From Gammaproteobacteria bacterium (GTDB lineage: Bacteria > Pseudomonadota > Gammaproteobacteria > UBA4575), in assembly GCA_027297825.1 (NCBI GenBank), contig JAPUHH010000098.1:1-14017 (forward strand): a stretch of 14,017 nucleotides of DNA, in the 5' to 3' direction. Below, in pieces: positions 1 to 7,236 of the stretch. A program made the translations under genes and the position numbers. The notes under the pieces were generated by a model. It saw only the letters and a list, made by a program, of their open reading frames with translations. It was not told the origin of the DNA and did no database searches. Every line of letters starts with the position of its first letter. The stretch's first letter is position 1.

Positions 1-515
1 AGCCAGATACAAAGACTAAGACAGAGACAAAGACAGAGACAAAGACAAAGACAGAGACAAAGACAGAGACAAAGGCAGATAGACATGCAGATCCAGATGC
101 AGATACACATGCAGATGCAGATGCAGATATGGATGACACGGTAGCTTTTCAAGTCGATGATGACTTTGGGCTGGATTTAGATGCAGCCGCTGTACCAGAA
201 GACCTTGAGGCTACTGCAGCTGATATCTCTAACAGCTCGGATTTAGAAGATACTGAGCAATTTGATGCTAGCAATATGGATACTGAATTTTTGGATCCAG
301 CTGAAGCCACTGTGGCACAAACGGTCACTGATTTGCATGAATTAGGACCGCCGTCGTTAATTGAAGAAGTGGGGACAAAGCTAGATCTTGCTAAGGCATT
401 TGTTGATATGGGTGATTCGGACGCTGCTAAAGAAACATTGTTAGAGGTAATTAGTGAAGGTGATGAATCACAGATTAAAGCCGCAAAAGATCTCATGGAC
501 AAGTTAGGCGGTTAA
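1..515 (+). CDS. fimV: FimV, C-terminal part (5' end outside window)
   Basis: The reading frame is open from base 3 to the TAA at 513-515, so this is the last 170 residues of a larger protein. FimV is a large inner-membrane, peptidoglycan-binding hub protein needed for type IV pilus assembly, twitching motility and polar organisation. What identifies it is the C-terminal 45 residues or so (bases 375-512), with LDLAKAFVDMGD followed by AKETLLEVISEGD and a helical end DLMDKLGG; this is the conserved small FimV C-terminal domain, a TPR-like helical unit. Upstream of it lies an acidic low-complexity linker rich in D, E, A and T, as usual in FimV. The very start of the visible part is a repetitive T-K/T-E then A-D dipeptide tract (bases 3-128). 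Position directly before truA agrees with fimV in betaproteobacteria and pseudomonads. The N-terminal LysM region cannot be seen. Confidence 0.87.
   Translation, partial: PDTKTKTETKTETKTKTETKTETKADRHADPDADTHADADADMDDTVAFQVDDDFGLDLDAAAVPEDLEATAADISNSSDLEDTEQFDASNMDTEFLDPAEATVAQTVTDLHELGPPSLIEEVGTKLDLAKAFVDMGDSDAAKETLLEVISEGDESQIKAAKDLMDKLGG
9..128 (+). repeat. Tandem hexanucleotide array inside fimV
   Basis: Twenty consecutive 6-bp units in register with the codons. Bases 9-74 hold eleven units of the form ACAAAG or ACAGAG (one is ACTAAG), coding for Thr-Lys or Thr-Glu. Bases 75-128 hold nine units of GCAGAT or near variants (AGACAT, CCAGAT, ACACAT), coding mostly for Ala-Asp. The first visible unit at 3-8, CCAGAT, belongs to the second type, so the array probably continues to the left of the window. 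Because the unit is two codons, gain or loss of units would not shift the frame. Confidence 0.93.
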
Positions 516-530
516 GCGCTAATCTGCTTG

Positions 531-577
531 CAATCAAACTCAGTAAACCACTGCGTTTTCTCCTGGTAATTTGATTG
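531..577. repeat. Inverted repeat / possible stem-loop between fimV and truA
   Basis: CAATCAAA at 531-538 is matched by its exact reverse complement TTTGATTG at 570-577, and inside it ACCA (547-550) can pair with TGGT (564-567), leaving a 13-nt loop. It begins 16 bp after the fimV stop codon. There is no T-run after the right arm, so it is not a standard intrinsic terminator; it could be an RNA 3'-end structure or a protein-binding site. The rest of the 125-bp gap shows no promoter that I can support. Confidence 0.4.
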
Positions 578-640
578 GTTACTCTTATGCGATCTGCGTA
601 AGTGTGCTTTATTTATTGATAGTTTATACGTCTTTAATCT

Positions 641-1423
641 ATGCGAGTTGCACTTGGAATTGAATATAGCGGCACTCCGTTTTGTGGGTGGCAACGGCAA
701 CCTCATGCGAATTCAGTCCAGCAAGCCATCGAAGAAGCGCTTGCCAAAGTTGCGGATGCACCCGTGCGAATTCATGTGGCGGGCCGCACCGATACCGGTG
801 TGCATGCTACCGAGCAGGTCATCCACTTTGACAGTCCTGTAGCGCGTGAAATGAAAGCATGGGTAAGGGGTGTAAACACTTATCTTCCAGATTCAATTTC
901 AATTTTATGGGCACATGTTGTAGCAGAGGATTTTCACGCACGCTATAGCGCACAATCACGCCGTTACCGCTATGTAATTCTAAATCGACCCAGTCGGCCC
1001 GCATTATTGCATCAGCAGGTGACTTGGGTGTATCAAAAACTTGACCATGACAGCATGCAGCAAGCGGCAAAGCATTTAATAGGGCAGCATGATTTCTCGT
1101 CCTACCGTGCGCTGGCTTGTCAGGCGAAAAGTCCTATGCGTACCGTGCATCAAATTAATATTGGACAGCAAGGCGAATTAATTTTTGTTGATATCCATGC
1201 AGATGCTTTTTTACATCATATGGTTAGAAATATTGCTGGAGTGTTAATTGCTATCGGCAGAGGAGAGCAGAATATAAATTGGTCGCGAATGGTATTAGAG
1301 CTTCGAGATCGCACATTAGGGGGTGTAACCGCTAAGCCATCAGGCTTATATTTAGTGAAAGTGCAGTATGATGATAAATATGAGCTTAATTCACCAATAC
1401 GTTGGCCGGTTTTTGCTAACTAA
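641..1423 (+). CDS. truA: tRNA pseudouridine(38-40) synthase TruA
   Basis: TruA converts uridines 38, 39 and 40 in the anticodon stem-loop of many tRNAs to pseudouridine; it is a cytoplasmic homodimer. The 260-residue product has the usual family length. The N-terminal strand with EYSGTPFCGWQRQP (8-21) is the RNA-contacting start of the TruA fold, and AGRTDTGVHA (47-56) is the family signature with catalytic Asp51, equivalent to Asp60 in E. coli. The second half has HDFSSYRA (89 bases past 1081) and the AFLHHMVRNIAG block near residue 190, both typical of TruA. The ATG at 641 gives the family's normal N-terminus; no Shine-Dalgarno sequence precedes it (the leader reads TCTTTAATCT). The last dozen residues after VQYDD form a short extra tail. 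It lies between fimV and trpF, as is common in betaproteobacteria, with gaps of 125 and 168 bp. Confidence 0.97.
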   Translation: MRVALGIEYSGTPFCGWQRQPHANSVQQAIEEALAKVADAPVRIHVAGRTDTGVHATEQVIHFDSPVAREMKAWVRGVNTYLPDSISILWAHVVAEDFHARYSAQSRRYRYVILNRPSRPALLHQQVTWVYQKLDHDSMQQAAKHLIGQHDFSSYRALACQAKSPMRTVHQINIGQQGELIFVDIHADAFLHHMVRNIAGVLIAIGRGEQNINWSRMVLELRDRTLGGVTAKPSGLYLVKVQYDDKYELNSPIRWPVFAN

Positions 1424-1424
1424 G

Positions 1425-1437
1425 AAACCTCTGGTTT
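1425..1437 (+). terminator. Possible weak hairpin after truA
   Basis: AAACC (1425-1429), a three-base loop TCT and GGTTT (1433-1437) form a short stem directly after the truA stop, followed by ATT rather than a long T-run. The stem has only five pairs, so at best it is a weak terminator or an RNA 3' end. Confidence 0.22.
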
Positions 1438-1507
1438 ATTCTGATGCTTCGTTAAAAAAATATTTTATGTACAGGGAAGTACGAGTTGCCAGGTCTGCAG
1501 CAGCAAA

Positions 1508-1519
1508 GACTGGCCAGTC
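1508..1519. promoter_or_regulatory. Perfect 12-bp palindrome upstream of trpF
   Basis: GACTGGCCAGTC is its own reverse complement. It lies in the 168-bp gap between truA and trpF, 72 bp before the trpF start codon, where a promoter for the trpFBA genes would be expected. A dyad of this size fits a dimeric regulator's half sites, but I cannot name a regulator, and no clear -35/-10 pair could be seen next to it. No trp leader peptide with tandem tryptophan codons is visible in this gap. Confidence 0.35.
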
Positions 1520-1591
1520 GCTAACTTAATAAGGCAGAGCTTGCTTAAACTTTTCAACTAGAAATACACGAATAAAAATTATTAAAATCTT

Positions 1592-2209
1592 ATGCAAACC
1601 CGTATTAAATTTTGCGGCATGACTTCGCAACAAGATGTGCAAAATGCAATCGCTTTGGGTGTGGATGCTTTAGGATTTGTGTTTGTGCAGGAGAGTTTAC
1701 GCAACCTAAGTATCGAACATGCAAAAGTCCTGCTACGGAATATTCCACCCTTTGTAGTCAAAGTAGGTCTGTTCATGGATACTGAAGCCGGCGAAGTGCA
1801 AAATGTGCTGGCCCAGCTGCATTTGGATTTGTTGCAATTTCATGGTGAAGAAAGCGAAAATTTTTGCAAGCAATTTGTACGGCCCTATTTAAAAGCGGTG
1901 CCGATGAGTTCTACCGTGTCTGCTACTGATTTTTGTGCAAATTTTCCATCGGCTACAGGGTTTGTGTTAGATAGCCATGGTATGGGTCAAATGGGTGGTA
2001 GTGGGGAGGTATTTGATTGGTCTAAGATACCTCAAAACCTGGATAAACCTATGATTCTTGCTGGAGGCCTTGAGCCCAACAACGTGGCTGAGGCCATTCG
2101 TGCAGTACGTCCTTATGCTGTGGATGTAAGTAGTGGTATTGAGGCTAGTAAAGGCATCAAAGACCTCGCTAAAATGGAACACTTTATTAAGGAAGTAAGA
2201 AGTGCCTAG
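1592..2209 (+). CDS. trpF: Phosphoribosylanthranilate isomerase TrpF
   Basis: TrpF carries out the Amadori rearrangement of N-(5'-phosphoribosyl)anthranilate to CdRP, the third step from chorismate to tryptophan, in the cytoplasm. The 205-residue product is a normal-length monofunctional TIM barrel. KFCGMT (6-11) carries the catalytic base Cys8; the general acid is Asp127 in FVLDSHG. Phosphate-binding loops are seen at GGSG (135-138), ILAGGL (155-160) and DVSSGIE (178-184). In the usual substrate-binding SPR motif after strand 2, the Pro is Leu here (SLR, 35-37), with the Arg kept. The ATG at 1592 is preceded by an AT-rich stretch without a Shine-Dalgarno sequence. The end of the gene overlaps trpB by 8 bp, and together with trpA it forms a trpFBA unit. 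Confidence 0.97.
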   Translation: MQTRIKFCGMTSQQDVQNAIALGVDALGFVFVQESLRNLSIEHAKVLLRNIPPFVVKVGLFMDTEAGEVQNVLAQLHLDLLQFHGEESENFCKQFVRPYLKAVPMSSTVSATDFCANFPSATGFVLDSHGMGQMGGSGEVFDWSKIPQNLDKPMILAGGLEPNNVAEAIRAVRPYAVDVSSGIEASKGIKDLAKMEHFIKEVRSA

Positions 2210-3434
2210 GACAGCCTCTCAAATCTCAGGTCAAATACCTTTTACCCAAGTCCCAGATAAGCAGGGGATGTTTGGTGAATATGGCGGTCGCTACGTGGCT
2301 GAGACCTTAATTGAGCCTCTCACTCAGCTAGAAGAGGCCTATCTAAAATATAAAGACGAGTCGGAATTTTTAGCGGAGCTTGATGCTGACTTTGCGCATT
2401 ATGTGGGTAGGCCAAGTCCGTTGTATCATGCACAGCGCTTAAGTCAAAAATATGCCGGTGCGCAAATATATTTAAAGCGTGAAGATCTTAACCATACCGG
2501 TGCGCACAAAATAAACAATACCATCGGCCAAGCATTGTTGGCAAAGCGTATGGGAAAAACACGCATCATTGCGGAAACCGGTGCAGGCCAGCATGGCGTG
2601 GCGAGTGCTGCCGTAGCGGCGCGATTGGGCTTGGAGTGTGTTGTGTACATGGGTGAAGATGATATTCATCGTCAAGCGCCAAATGTGTACCGCATGCGAC
2701 TGTTGGGTGCCAAAGTGGTACCCGTGACTTCTGGTTCGAAAACCTTCAAAGATGCGCTTAATGAAGCCATGCGCGATTGGGTGACGAATGTTGACTCAAC
2801 GTTTTACATTATTGGTACTGTAGCCGGGCCCCATCCTTACCCATTATTGGTGCGAGATTTTCAAGCCATCATTGGACGTGAAGCTAGAGCACAACATTAT
2901 GAGCGTACAGATTGTTTACCCGATGCATTGGTGGCGTGTGTAGGTGGTGGTTCTAATGCAATTGGCTTGTTTAATCCATTTTTGGATGATGCAGCAGTAA
3001 AAATGTATGGCGTTGAGGCTGCTGGGTTAGGTATCGATACCAACAAGCATGCTGCGCCGTTGAATGCAGGTCGCCCAGGAGTGTTGCATGGTAATCGCAC
3101 TTATTTAATGGAAGATGAGAATGGGCAGATTATCGAAACACATACTATTGCTGCTGGCTTGGATTATCCAGGTGTAGGGCCTGAGCTTGCGTGGTTAAAA
3201 GATATTGGTAGAGTACAGTATGATTCAGTCACGGATGTAGAAGCCTTAGCCGCATTTCATGAGTTGACGAGAGTGGAGGGCATTATCCCTGCACTTGAAA
3301 GCAGCCATGCTATGGCGTATGCAGTTAAATTAGCCGCCGGAATGTCGCGCGATCAAAATATCATTGTTAATTTGTCGGGACGTGGCGATAAAGATATCAA
3401 TACCGTCGCCAAAATTGAAGGTATTGAGATATGA
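2202..3434 (+). CDS. trpB: Tryptophan synthase beta chain TrpB
   Basis: TrpB condenses indole with L-serine to give L-tryptophan using pyridoxal phosphate, in an alpha2-beta2 complex with TrpA that channels indole. The 410 residues match the TrpB1 class. The PLP lysine is Lys103 in HTGAHKINNT; AETGAGQHG (124-132) carries the catalytic Glu125; GGGSNAIG (248-255) binds the PLP phosphate; the C-terminal LSGRGDKD is also classic. The start is a GTG at 2202, inside the end of trpF (8-bp overlap), with a strong Shine-Dalgarno AAGGAAG at 2189-2195, seven to eight bases upstream. This overlap suggests translational coupling. It overlaps trpA by 4 bp at its other end, which favours equal production of both subunits. 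The N-terminus has about 15 extra residues before the conserved MFGEYGG block, as in many betaproteobacterial TrpB. Confidence 0.98.
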   Translation: MPRTASQISGQIPFTQVPDKQGMFGEYGGRYVAETLIEPLTQLEEAYLKYKDESEFLAELDADFAHYVGRPSPLYHAQRLSQKYAGAQIYLKREDLNHTGAHKINNTIGQALLAKRMGKTRIIAETGAGQHGVASAAVAARLGLECVVYMGEDDIHRQAPNVYRMRLLGAKVVPVTSGSKTFKDALNEAMRDWVTNVDSTFYIIGTVAGPHPYPLLVRDFQAIIGREARAQHYERTDCLPDALVACVGGGSNAIGLFNPFLDDAAVKMYGVEAAGLGIDTNKHAAPLNAGRPGVLHGNRTYLMEDENGQIIETHTIAAGLDYPGVGPELAWLKDIGRVQYDSVTDVEALAAFHELTRVEGIIPALESSHAMAYAVKLAAGMSRDQNIIVNLSGRGDKDINTVAKIEGIEI

Positions 3435-4270
3435 GTCGAATGCAATCTTGTTTTGATGCACTGCAAAAATCTGGGCGCAAGGCATTAATCGCTTATATCA
3501 CTGCGGGGGATCCACATCCGGATCATACCGTTGCCTTAATGCATACCTTGGTAGAGTCTGGCGCAGATATTATTGAATTAGGGGTGCCATTTTCAGACCC
3601 AATGGCTGACGGACCCGTAATACAAGCAGCGTGTGAGCGCGCACTGACCCATAATACGAGCTTGCACCAAGTTTTGGGTATGGTGGGTGAGTTTCGTAAG
3701 CTGGATGAACGAACACCAGTGGTGTTAATGGGTTATCAAAATCCAATTGAAGTGATGGGGGTTTCGCAGTTTGCGCGTGCAGCAAATCAAAGTCAGATTG
3801 ATGGTGTGCTCACTGTAGATCTACCTTTTGAGCAAGCGGAATCTGTATTAAATATTTATCAGCAGTATGCACTAGACACTATTTTTCTAATTGCGCCTAC
3901 TACTAATCCTACGCGAATTAAAAAAATCTGTGATAATTCTTCTGGGTTTGTGTACTACGTATCGCTAAAAGGTGTTACAGGTGCAGGTCATCTGGATATC
4001 TCAGAAGTAAAAAACAAAGTTGCACAGATTAAGCAAGTATCAGCCTTGCCGGTAGGCGTTGGGTTTGGAATCAAAGATGCGGAAAGTGCGAAAACGATTG
4101 CATCAATTGCTGATGCGGTAGTGGTGGGTAGCGCTATCATTCGTCAAATCGAAGCCAATGTATCCGATCATACCGCGATGCATAACAACATTAAAACCTT
4201 GTTGCTAGGTATGCGCGAAGCGATGGATGATAATTCAAACAATAGTTCAATCAAACAAGAAGTTGCTTAA
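3431..4270 (+). CDS. trpA: Tryptophan synthase alpha chain TrpA
   Basis: TrpA cleaves indole-3-glycerol phosphate into indole and glyceraldehyde-3-phosphate and passes the indole to TrpB through a tunnel. It is a 279-residue TIM barrel. The catalytic Glu49 in IIELGVPFSDP and Asp60 in MADGP occupy exactly the same numbers as in Salmonella TrpA. Other family blocks are ALIAYITAGDP near the N-terminus, VVLMGYQNP, FVYYVSLKGVTGA (active-site loop 6 region) and the phosphate-binding VGFGIKD and VVVGSAI. The ATG overlaps the trpB stop as ATGA, and GAAGG at 3417-3421 serves as ribosome binding site, so it is coupled to trpB. The last 15 residues or so are a polar Asn/Ser-rich tail that lies outside the conserved fold. 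Confidence 0.98.
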   Translation: MSRMQSCFDALQKSGRKALIAYITAGDPHPDHTVALMHTLVESGADIIELGVPFSDPMADGPVIQAACERALTHNTSLHQVLGMVGEFRKLDERTPVVLMGYQNPIEVMGVSQFARAANQSQIDGVLTVDLPFEQAESVLNIYQQYALDTIFLIAPTTNPTRIKKICDNSSGFVYYVSLKGVTGAGHLDISEVKNKVAQIKQVSALPVGVGFGIKDAESAKTIASIADAVVVGSAIIRQIEANVSDHTAMHNNIKTLLLGMREAMDDNSNNSSIKQEVA

Positions 4271-4300
4271 GATGAATATTCAACACATTTATTTTGCACG

Positions 4301-5170
4301 ATGAGTTGGCTAGAAAAATTAATGCCATCGCGTATTCGTACTGAGGGTACGAATAAGCGAAAAGTGCCAAAAGGGCTTTGGGATAAATGCGCAAGTTGTG
4401 GTGCAGTTTTGTATCGTTCCGATCTGGAGCGTAATTTACAAGTTTGTCCAAAATGTAACCACCATATGCGCATTACTGCGCGCATGCGGTTACAGTTTTT
4501 TCTGGATGAAAGTCCCCAAGAAGAAATTGGTCAGTATCTTGAGCCCAAAGATTTTTTAAAATTTAAAGACGACAAGAAATATAAAGACCGACTCAGTGCT
4601 GCACAAAAAAATACAGGCGAAAAAGAAGCATTGCTCGTGATTAAAGGGCAGCTAAAAAAATTGCCGATTGTTGCCGCAGCATTTGAATTTAGGTTTATCG
4701 GTGGGTCAATGGGTTCTGTGGTTGGCGAGAGGTTTTTGCTAGCAGCTAAACAAGCTTTGAGCGATGAAATCCCATTGATATGCTTTTCCACCAGTGGCGG
4801 CGCGCGTATGCAAGAAGCGCTAACCTCTCTATTTCAGATGGCTAAAACCAGTGCAGCGTTAGGACGTATGCGTGAGCAAAGCATTCCATTTATCTCGGTG
4901 CTAACGGATCCGACAATGGGTGGGGTTTCCGCGAGTCTCGCCATGCTTGGCGATATAACTATTGCTGAGCCGAAGGCGTTGATTGGTTTTGCAGGCCCCA
5001 GAGTGATACAGCAAACCGTGAGGGAGACGCTGCCTAAGGGGTTTCAGCGCAGTGAATTTTTACTTGAACATGGAGCTTTAGATATGATTGTTGAGCGCAA
5101 AAATATGCGTGACGAGGTGCACCAACTACTGTCGGTATTGCTGCATCAAGAAATTAGTGCGGGTGAGTAA
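4301..5170 (+). CDS. accD: Acetyl-CoA carboxylase carboxyltransferase beta subunit
   Basis: AccD forms, with AccA, the carboxyltransferase that moves the carboxyl group from biotin on AccB to acetyl-CoA, giving malonyl-CoA, the committed step of fatty acid synthesis. The 289 residues begin with the typical MSWLEKLMP. A four-cysteine zinc ribbon follows: Cys30, Cys33, Cys49 and Cys52. The crotonase-like carboxyltransferase core contains FIGGSMGSVVGER, the oxyanion-type SGGARMQEA and TDPTMGGVSAS, ending in the usual QTVRETLP and EFLLEHG motifs. It begins 30 bp after trpA and is probably in the same transcript, an arrangement known from other proteobacteria. No Shine-Dalgarno sequence is seen before the ATG at 4301. 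Confidence 0.98.
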   Translation: MSWLEKLMPSRIRTEGTNKRKVPKGLWDKCASCGAVLYRSDLERNLQVCPKCNHHMRITARMRLQFFLDESPQEEIGQYLEPKDFLKFKDDKKYKDRLSAAQKNTGEKEALLVIKGQLKKLPIVAAAFEFRFIGGSMGSVVGERFLLAAKQALSDEIPLICFSTSGGARMQEALTSLFQMAKTSAALGRMREQSIPFISVLTDPTMGGVSASLAMLGDITIAEPKALIGFAGPRVIQQTVRETLPKGFQRSEFLLEHGALDMIVERKNMRDEVHQLLSVLLHQEISAGE

Positions 5171-5261
5171 AAAACGTTGCTCAAGAAGAGCATAAACCAT
5201 CTGTACTTAATTACCTAAAACTGTTACAAACAGCTTCGCCCACTTTAAACCTATTATCACT
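5171..5261 (+). other. accD-folC gap with two small hairpins
   Basis: TGCTC (5178-5182) can pair with GAGCA (5188-5192) around a 5-nt loop, and CTGTT (5221-5225) with AACAG (5229-5233) around a 3-nt loop. Neither is followed by a T-run, so neither looks like an intrinsic terminator. No promoter is evident, and read-through from accD to folC is the simplest reading. Confidence 0.25.
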
Positions 5262-6527
5262 TTGAGATTCGAACATCTCCAAGATTGGCTTGCATGGCAG
5301 CAGACCCTGCATTCTCAAAAGATTGAGTTAGGACTTGATCGAATTGCAGATGTTGCAAATGCGCTTGGCATTTTGCAGCCTAAGTATCAAATTGTCACCG
5401 TTGCGGGCACAAATGGTAAAGGTTCAGTCGTTGCTGCTTTAGAATCTATCTACCATCAAGCAGGCTACCGTGTAGGCAGTTACACTTCTCCACACTTACT
5501 GCGCTATAACGAACGTATTAAAGTTGAGCAGCAATGTGTTGACGATGAAACCTTATGTGGAGCGTTTAATCTTGTAGATAAAGCGCGTGGAGAAATTAGC
5601 TTAAGCTATTTTGAATTTGGCACTTTAGCGGCAATGCAAATTTTTAATGATGTTGAGCTAGATGTAGCCATATATGAGGTAGGGCTTGGGGGCCGTCTGG
5701 ACGCGGTAAATATTCTTGATACTGATTTAGCGATTGTGTCCAGCATTGGCATCGATCATGTGCAATGGTTAGGTGCAACTCGTGAATCGATCGGTCTCGA
5801 AAAAGCTGGAATATTTCGATCTAAGCGGCCTGCTATTTGTGGTGATAAAGAGCCGCCTAAAAATTTAATTAAGTATGCGCAGGATCTGGAAGCTGATTTA
5901 TATTTAATTAATAATGATTTCTCTTATCAAAGAAATAGCAATAAAACTTGGTCATTTCAGTCTTCTAAGTTGAATTGGGAGAATTTGCCGATGCCAAGTT
6001 TGTATGGTGGCACTCAGGTGAGCAATGCAGCAACTGCATTGATGGGATTGTTGACTATCGATGATAAATTGCCAGTAACTCGCGAATCTGTGGAGCAAGG
6101 CTTAAGTACTATAAACTTATTAGGTCGTTTCCAGCGAATAGCTGGTCCATGTGAAATCATACTGGATGTGGCACATAATTTAGATAGTGCAAAAGTCTTG
6201 GTGAAGAATCTTCAAGACTTGGAGCCGGTTTCTAAAACCTATGCCGTATTTGCAGTATTGGCGGACAAAGACATCGACGGTATCATTGATGCAGTTAAAG
6301 GGAATATTGATAAATGGTTTATTTCAAGATTAGATTCTGATCGTGCGCTGGACTGTGAAACGTTGCAAAACAAGCTTAAGCAGCATTGTCCTGGTTGCAT
6401 TATGCAACCTTACCCATCGATCTCAGAAGCTTATATGGCGGCTGAACAGCATGCGGATGGTTCATCTCGTATACTAGTATTTGGGTCTTTTTTAACAGTA
6501 GCAGAAGTATTGGGCCTGGAAGTATAA
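5262..6527 (+). CDS. folC: Folylpolyglutamate synthase / dihydrofolate synthase FolC
   Basis: FolC joins L-glutamate to dihydropteroate and then adds further glutamates to reduced folates, using ATP, in the cytoplasm. It is a Mur-ligase family protein of 421 residues, the usual length. The P-loop is AGTNGKGS (48-55). Glu139 in YEVGLGG, His166 in GIDHVQWLG and Lys181 in LEKAGIF correspond to the metal-ligand Glu146, His173 and the carbamylated Lys188 of E. coli FolC, each shifted by seven. The C-terminal domain starts around LGRFQ, with DVAHN typical of the family. The start appears to be TTG at 5262: in-frame stops lie upstream at 5193 and 5208, no in-frame ATG or GTG exists before the conserved GLDR block, and the length from this TTG to GLDR fits relatives. 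No Shine-Dalgarno sequence is visible, so the exact start is less sure than the gene. Confidence 0.95.
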   Translation: MRFEHLQDWLAWQQTLHSQKIELGLDRIADVANALGILQPKYQIVTVAGTNGKGSVVAALESIYHQAGYRVGSYTSPHLLRYNERIKVEQQCVDDETLCGAFNLVDKARGEISLSYFEFGTLAAMQIFNDVELDVAIYEVGLGGRLDAVNILDTDLAIVSSIGIDHVQWLGATRESIGLEKAGIFRSKRPAICGDKEPPKNLIKYAQDLEADLYLINNDFSYQRNSNKTWSFQSSKLNWENLPMPSLYGGTQVSNAATALMGLLTIDDKLPVTRESVEQGLSTINLLGRFQRIAGPCEIILDVAHNLDSAKVLVKNLQDLEPVSKTYAVFAVLADKDIDGIIDAVKGNIDKWFISRLDSDRALDCETLQNKLKQHCPGCIMQPYPSISEAYMAAEQHADGSSRILVFGSFLTVAEVLGLEV

Positions 6528-6588
6528 TTTAACCAACTCTTTTTGTTAGAACGGGTCATATTTACTCTATCAAATTAAGTAGCAAAAT

Positions 6589-7161
6589 ATGGAAACGACT
6601 TTAAAACAACGCCTAATTGGTGCCGCAGTCATTATTGCCTTAGCGGTAATATTTGTGCCGATGATATTAGATGGGTCTGGGCAGCAGGAATCGGTAGTGA
6701 TCAATATGGAGGTCCCACCAGCACCTAAATTCACTTTTGAAAGTGACTTGCCAGATCCAAAGCAAATAGATGAGTTGCCGGCAATAGAAAAAAATACAGA
6801 AGTTGATTCCAAGCAAACCACAGAAGACGAAAAACCTATCGCTGAGACGACTGTCCCCGATAGTGCGTCTAGTCCAAAAATAGTTGAAGCTACCGCAAAT
6901 CATATCAAGACCAATCCTGCCCTGAGTGCATGGGCAGTGCAAGTTGCGGCATTTGGCGAAAAGGAAAAGGCTCTGGCTTTACAGGAGAAATTATTGGCGG
7001 GGAATTACTCCGCGTTTACAGAAAAGTATTCTAATGGGAATAAGGTGCTATACCGTGTAAAGGTAGGGCCTGAGCTTAAACGTAAAAATGCTGAAATTTT
7101 ACGCGATAAAATAAAGAAAGAGCATGGCTTGACGGGCAGCTTTGTGACGAATCATCCCTAA
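6589..7161 (+). CDS. dedD: SPOR-domain cell division protein DedD
   Basis: DedD-type proteins are inner-membrane proteins that gather at the division septum by binding denuded glycan strands through a SPOR domain and support septal peptidoglycan synthesis. The 190-residue product has a short cytoplasmic N-terminus, one membrane segment at about residues 9-27 followed by the DG turn usual in DedD, a flexible Pro/Glu/Thr-rich periplasmic linker (about 30-110) and a C-terminal SPOR domain (about 113-188) with WAVQVAAFGEKEKA and YRVKVGPE. The place between folC and cvpA matches the dedD locus of E. coli and of many beta- and gammaproteobacteria. The ATG at 6589 is 61 bp after folC and has no Shine-Dalgarno sequence. 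Function is taken from the family; the specific role here is inferred. Confidence 0.9.
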   Translation: METTLKQRLIGAAVIIALAVIFVPMILDGSGQQESVVINMEVPPAPKFTFESDLPDPKQIDELPAIEKNTEVDSKQTTEDEKPIAETTVPDSASSPKIVEATANHIKTNPALSAWAVQVAAFGEKEKALALQEKLLAGNYSAFTEKYSNGNKVLYRVKVGPELKRKNAEILRDKIKKEHGLTGSFVTNHP

Positions 7162-7208
7162 CTACTTAAAAACAATTCACCCTATTAATGGCATTAAGAC
7201 ATAGAATA

Positions 7209-7225
7209 ACACCTGATTATGGTGT
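7209..7225 (+). other. Small inverted repeat just upstream of cvpA
   Basis: ACACC (7209-7213) and GGTGT (7221-7225) form a five-pair stem with a 7-nt loop that ends directly before the cvpA ribosome binding site. It could mildly affect ribosome access; chance is equally possible at this size. The sequence is not a match to the E. coli PurR box that precedes cvpA-purF in that species. Confidence 0.22.
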
Positions 7226-7236
7226 GAAGGCAGAGT

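Noticed and set aside
9..128. Repeat array as a CRISPR locus
   Set aside because: The units are 6 bp with no spacers, lie in register with codons and are inside the open fimV frame, so this is a coding microsatellite.
149..502. Reverse-strand frame of 117 codons opposite fimV
   Set aside because: It is a Ser/Ala-rich mirror of the acidic fimV linker, a common artefact of low-complexity coding sequence.
1626..1760. Pro to Leu change in the TrpF SPR motif as a sign of inactivation
   Set aside because: The Arg that contacts the substrate, the catalytic Cys8 and Asp127 and all phosphate loops are intact, so this is probably tolerated variation.
7162..7236. PurR operator before cvpA-purF as in E. 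coli
   Set aside because: No sequence close to the ACGCAAACGTTTGCGT-type box can be seen; only a five-pair stem is present.
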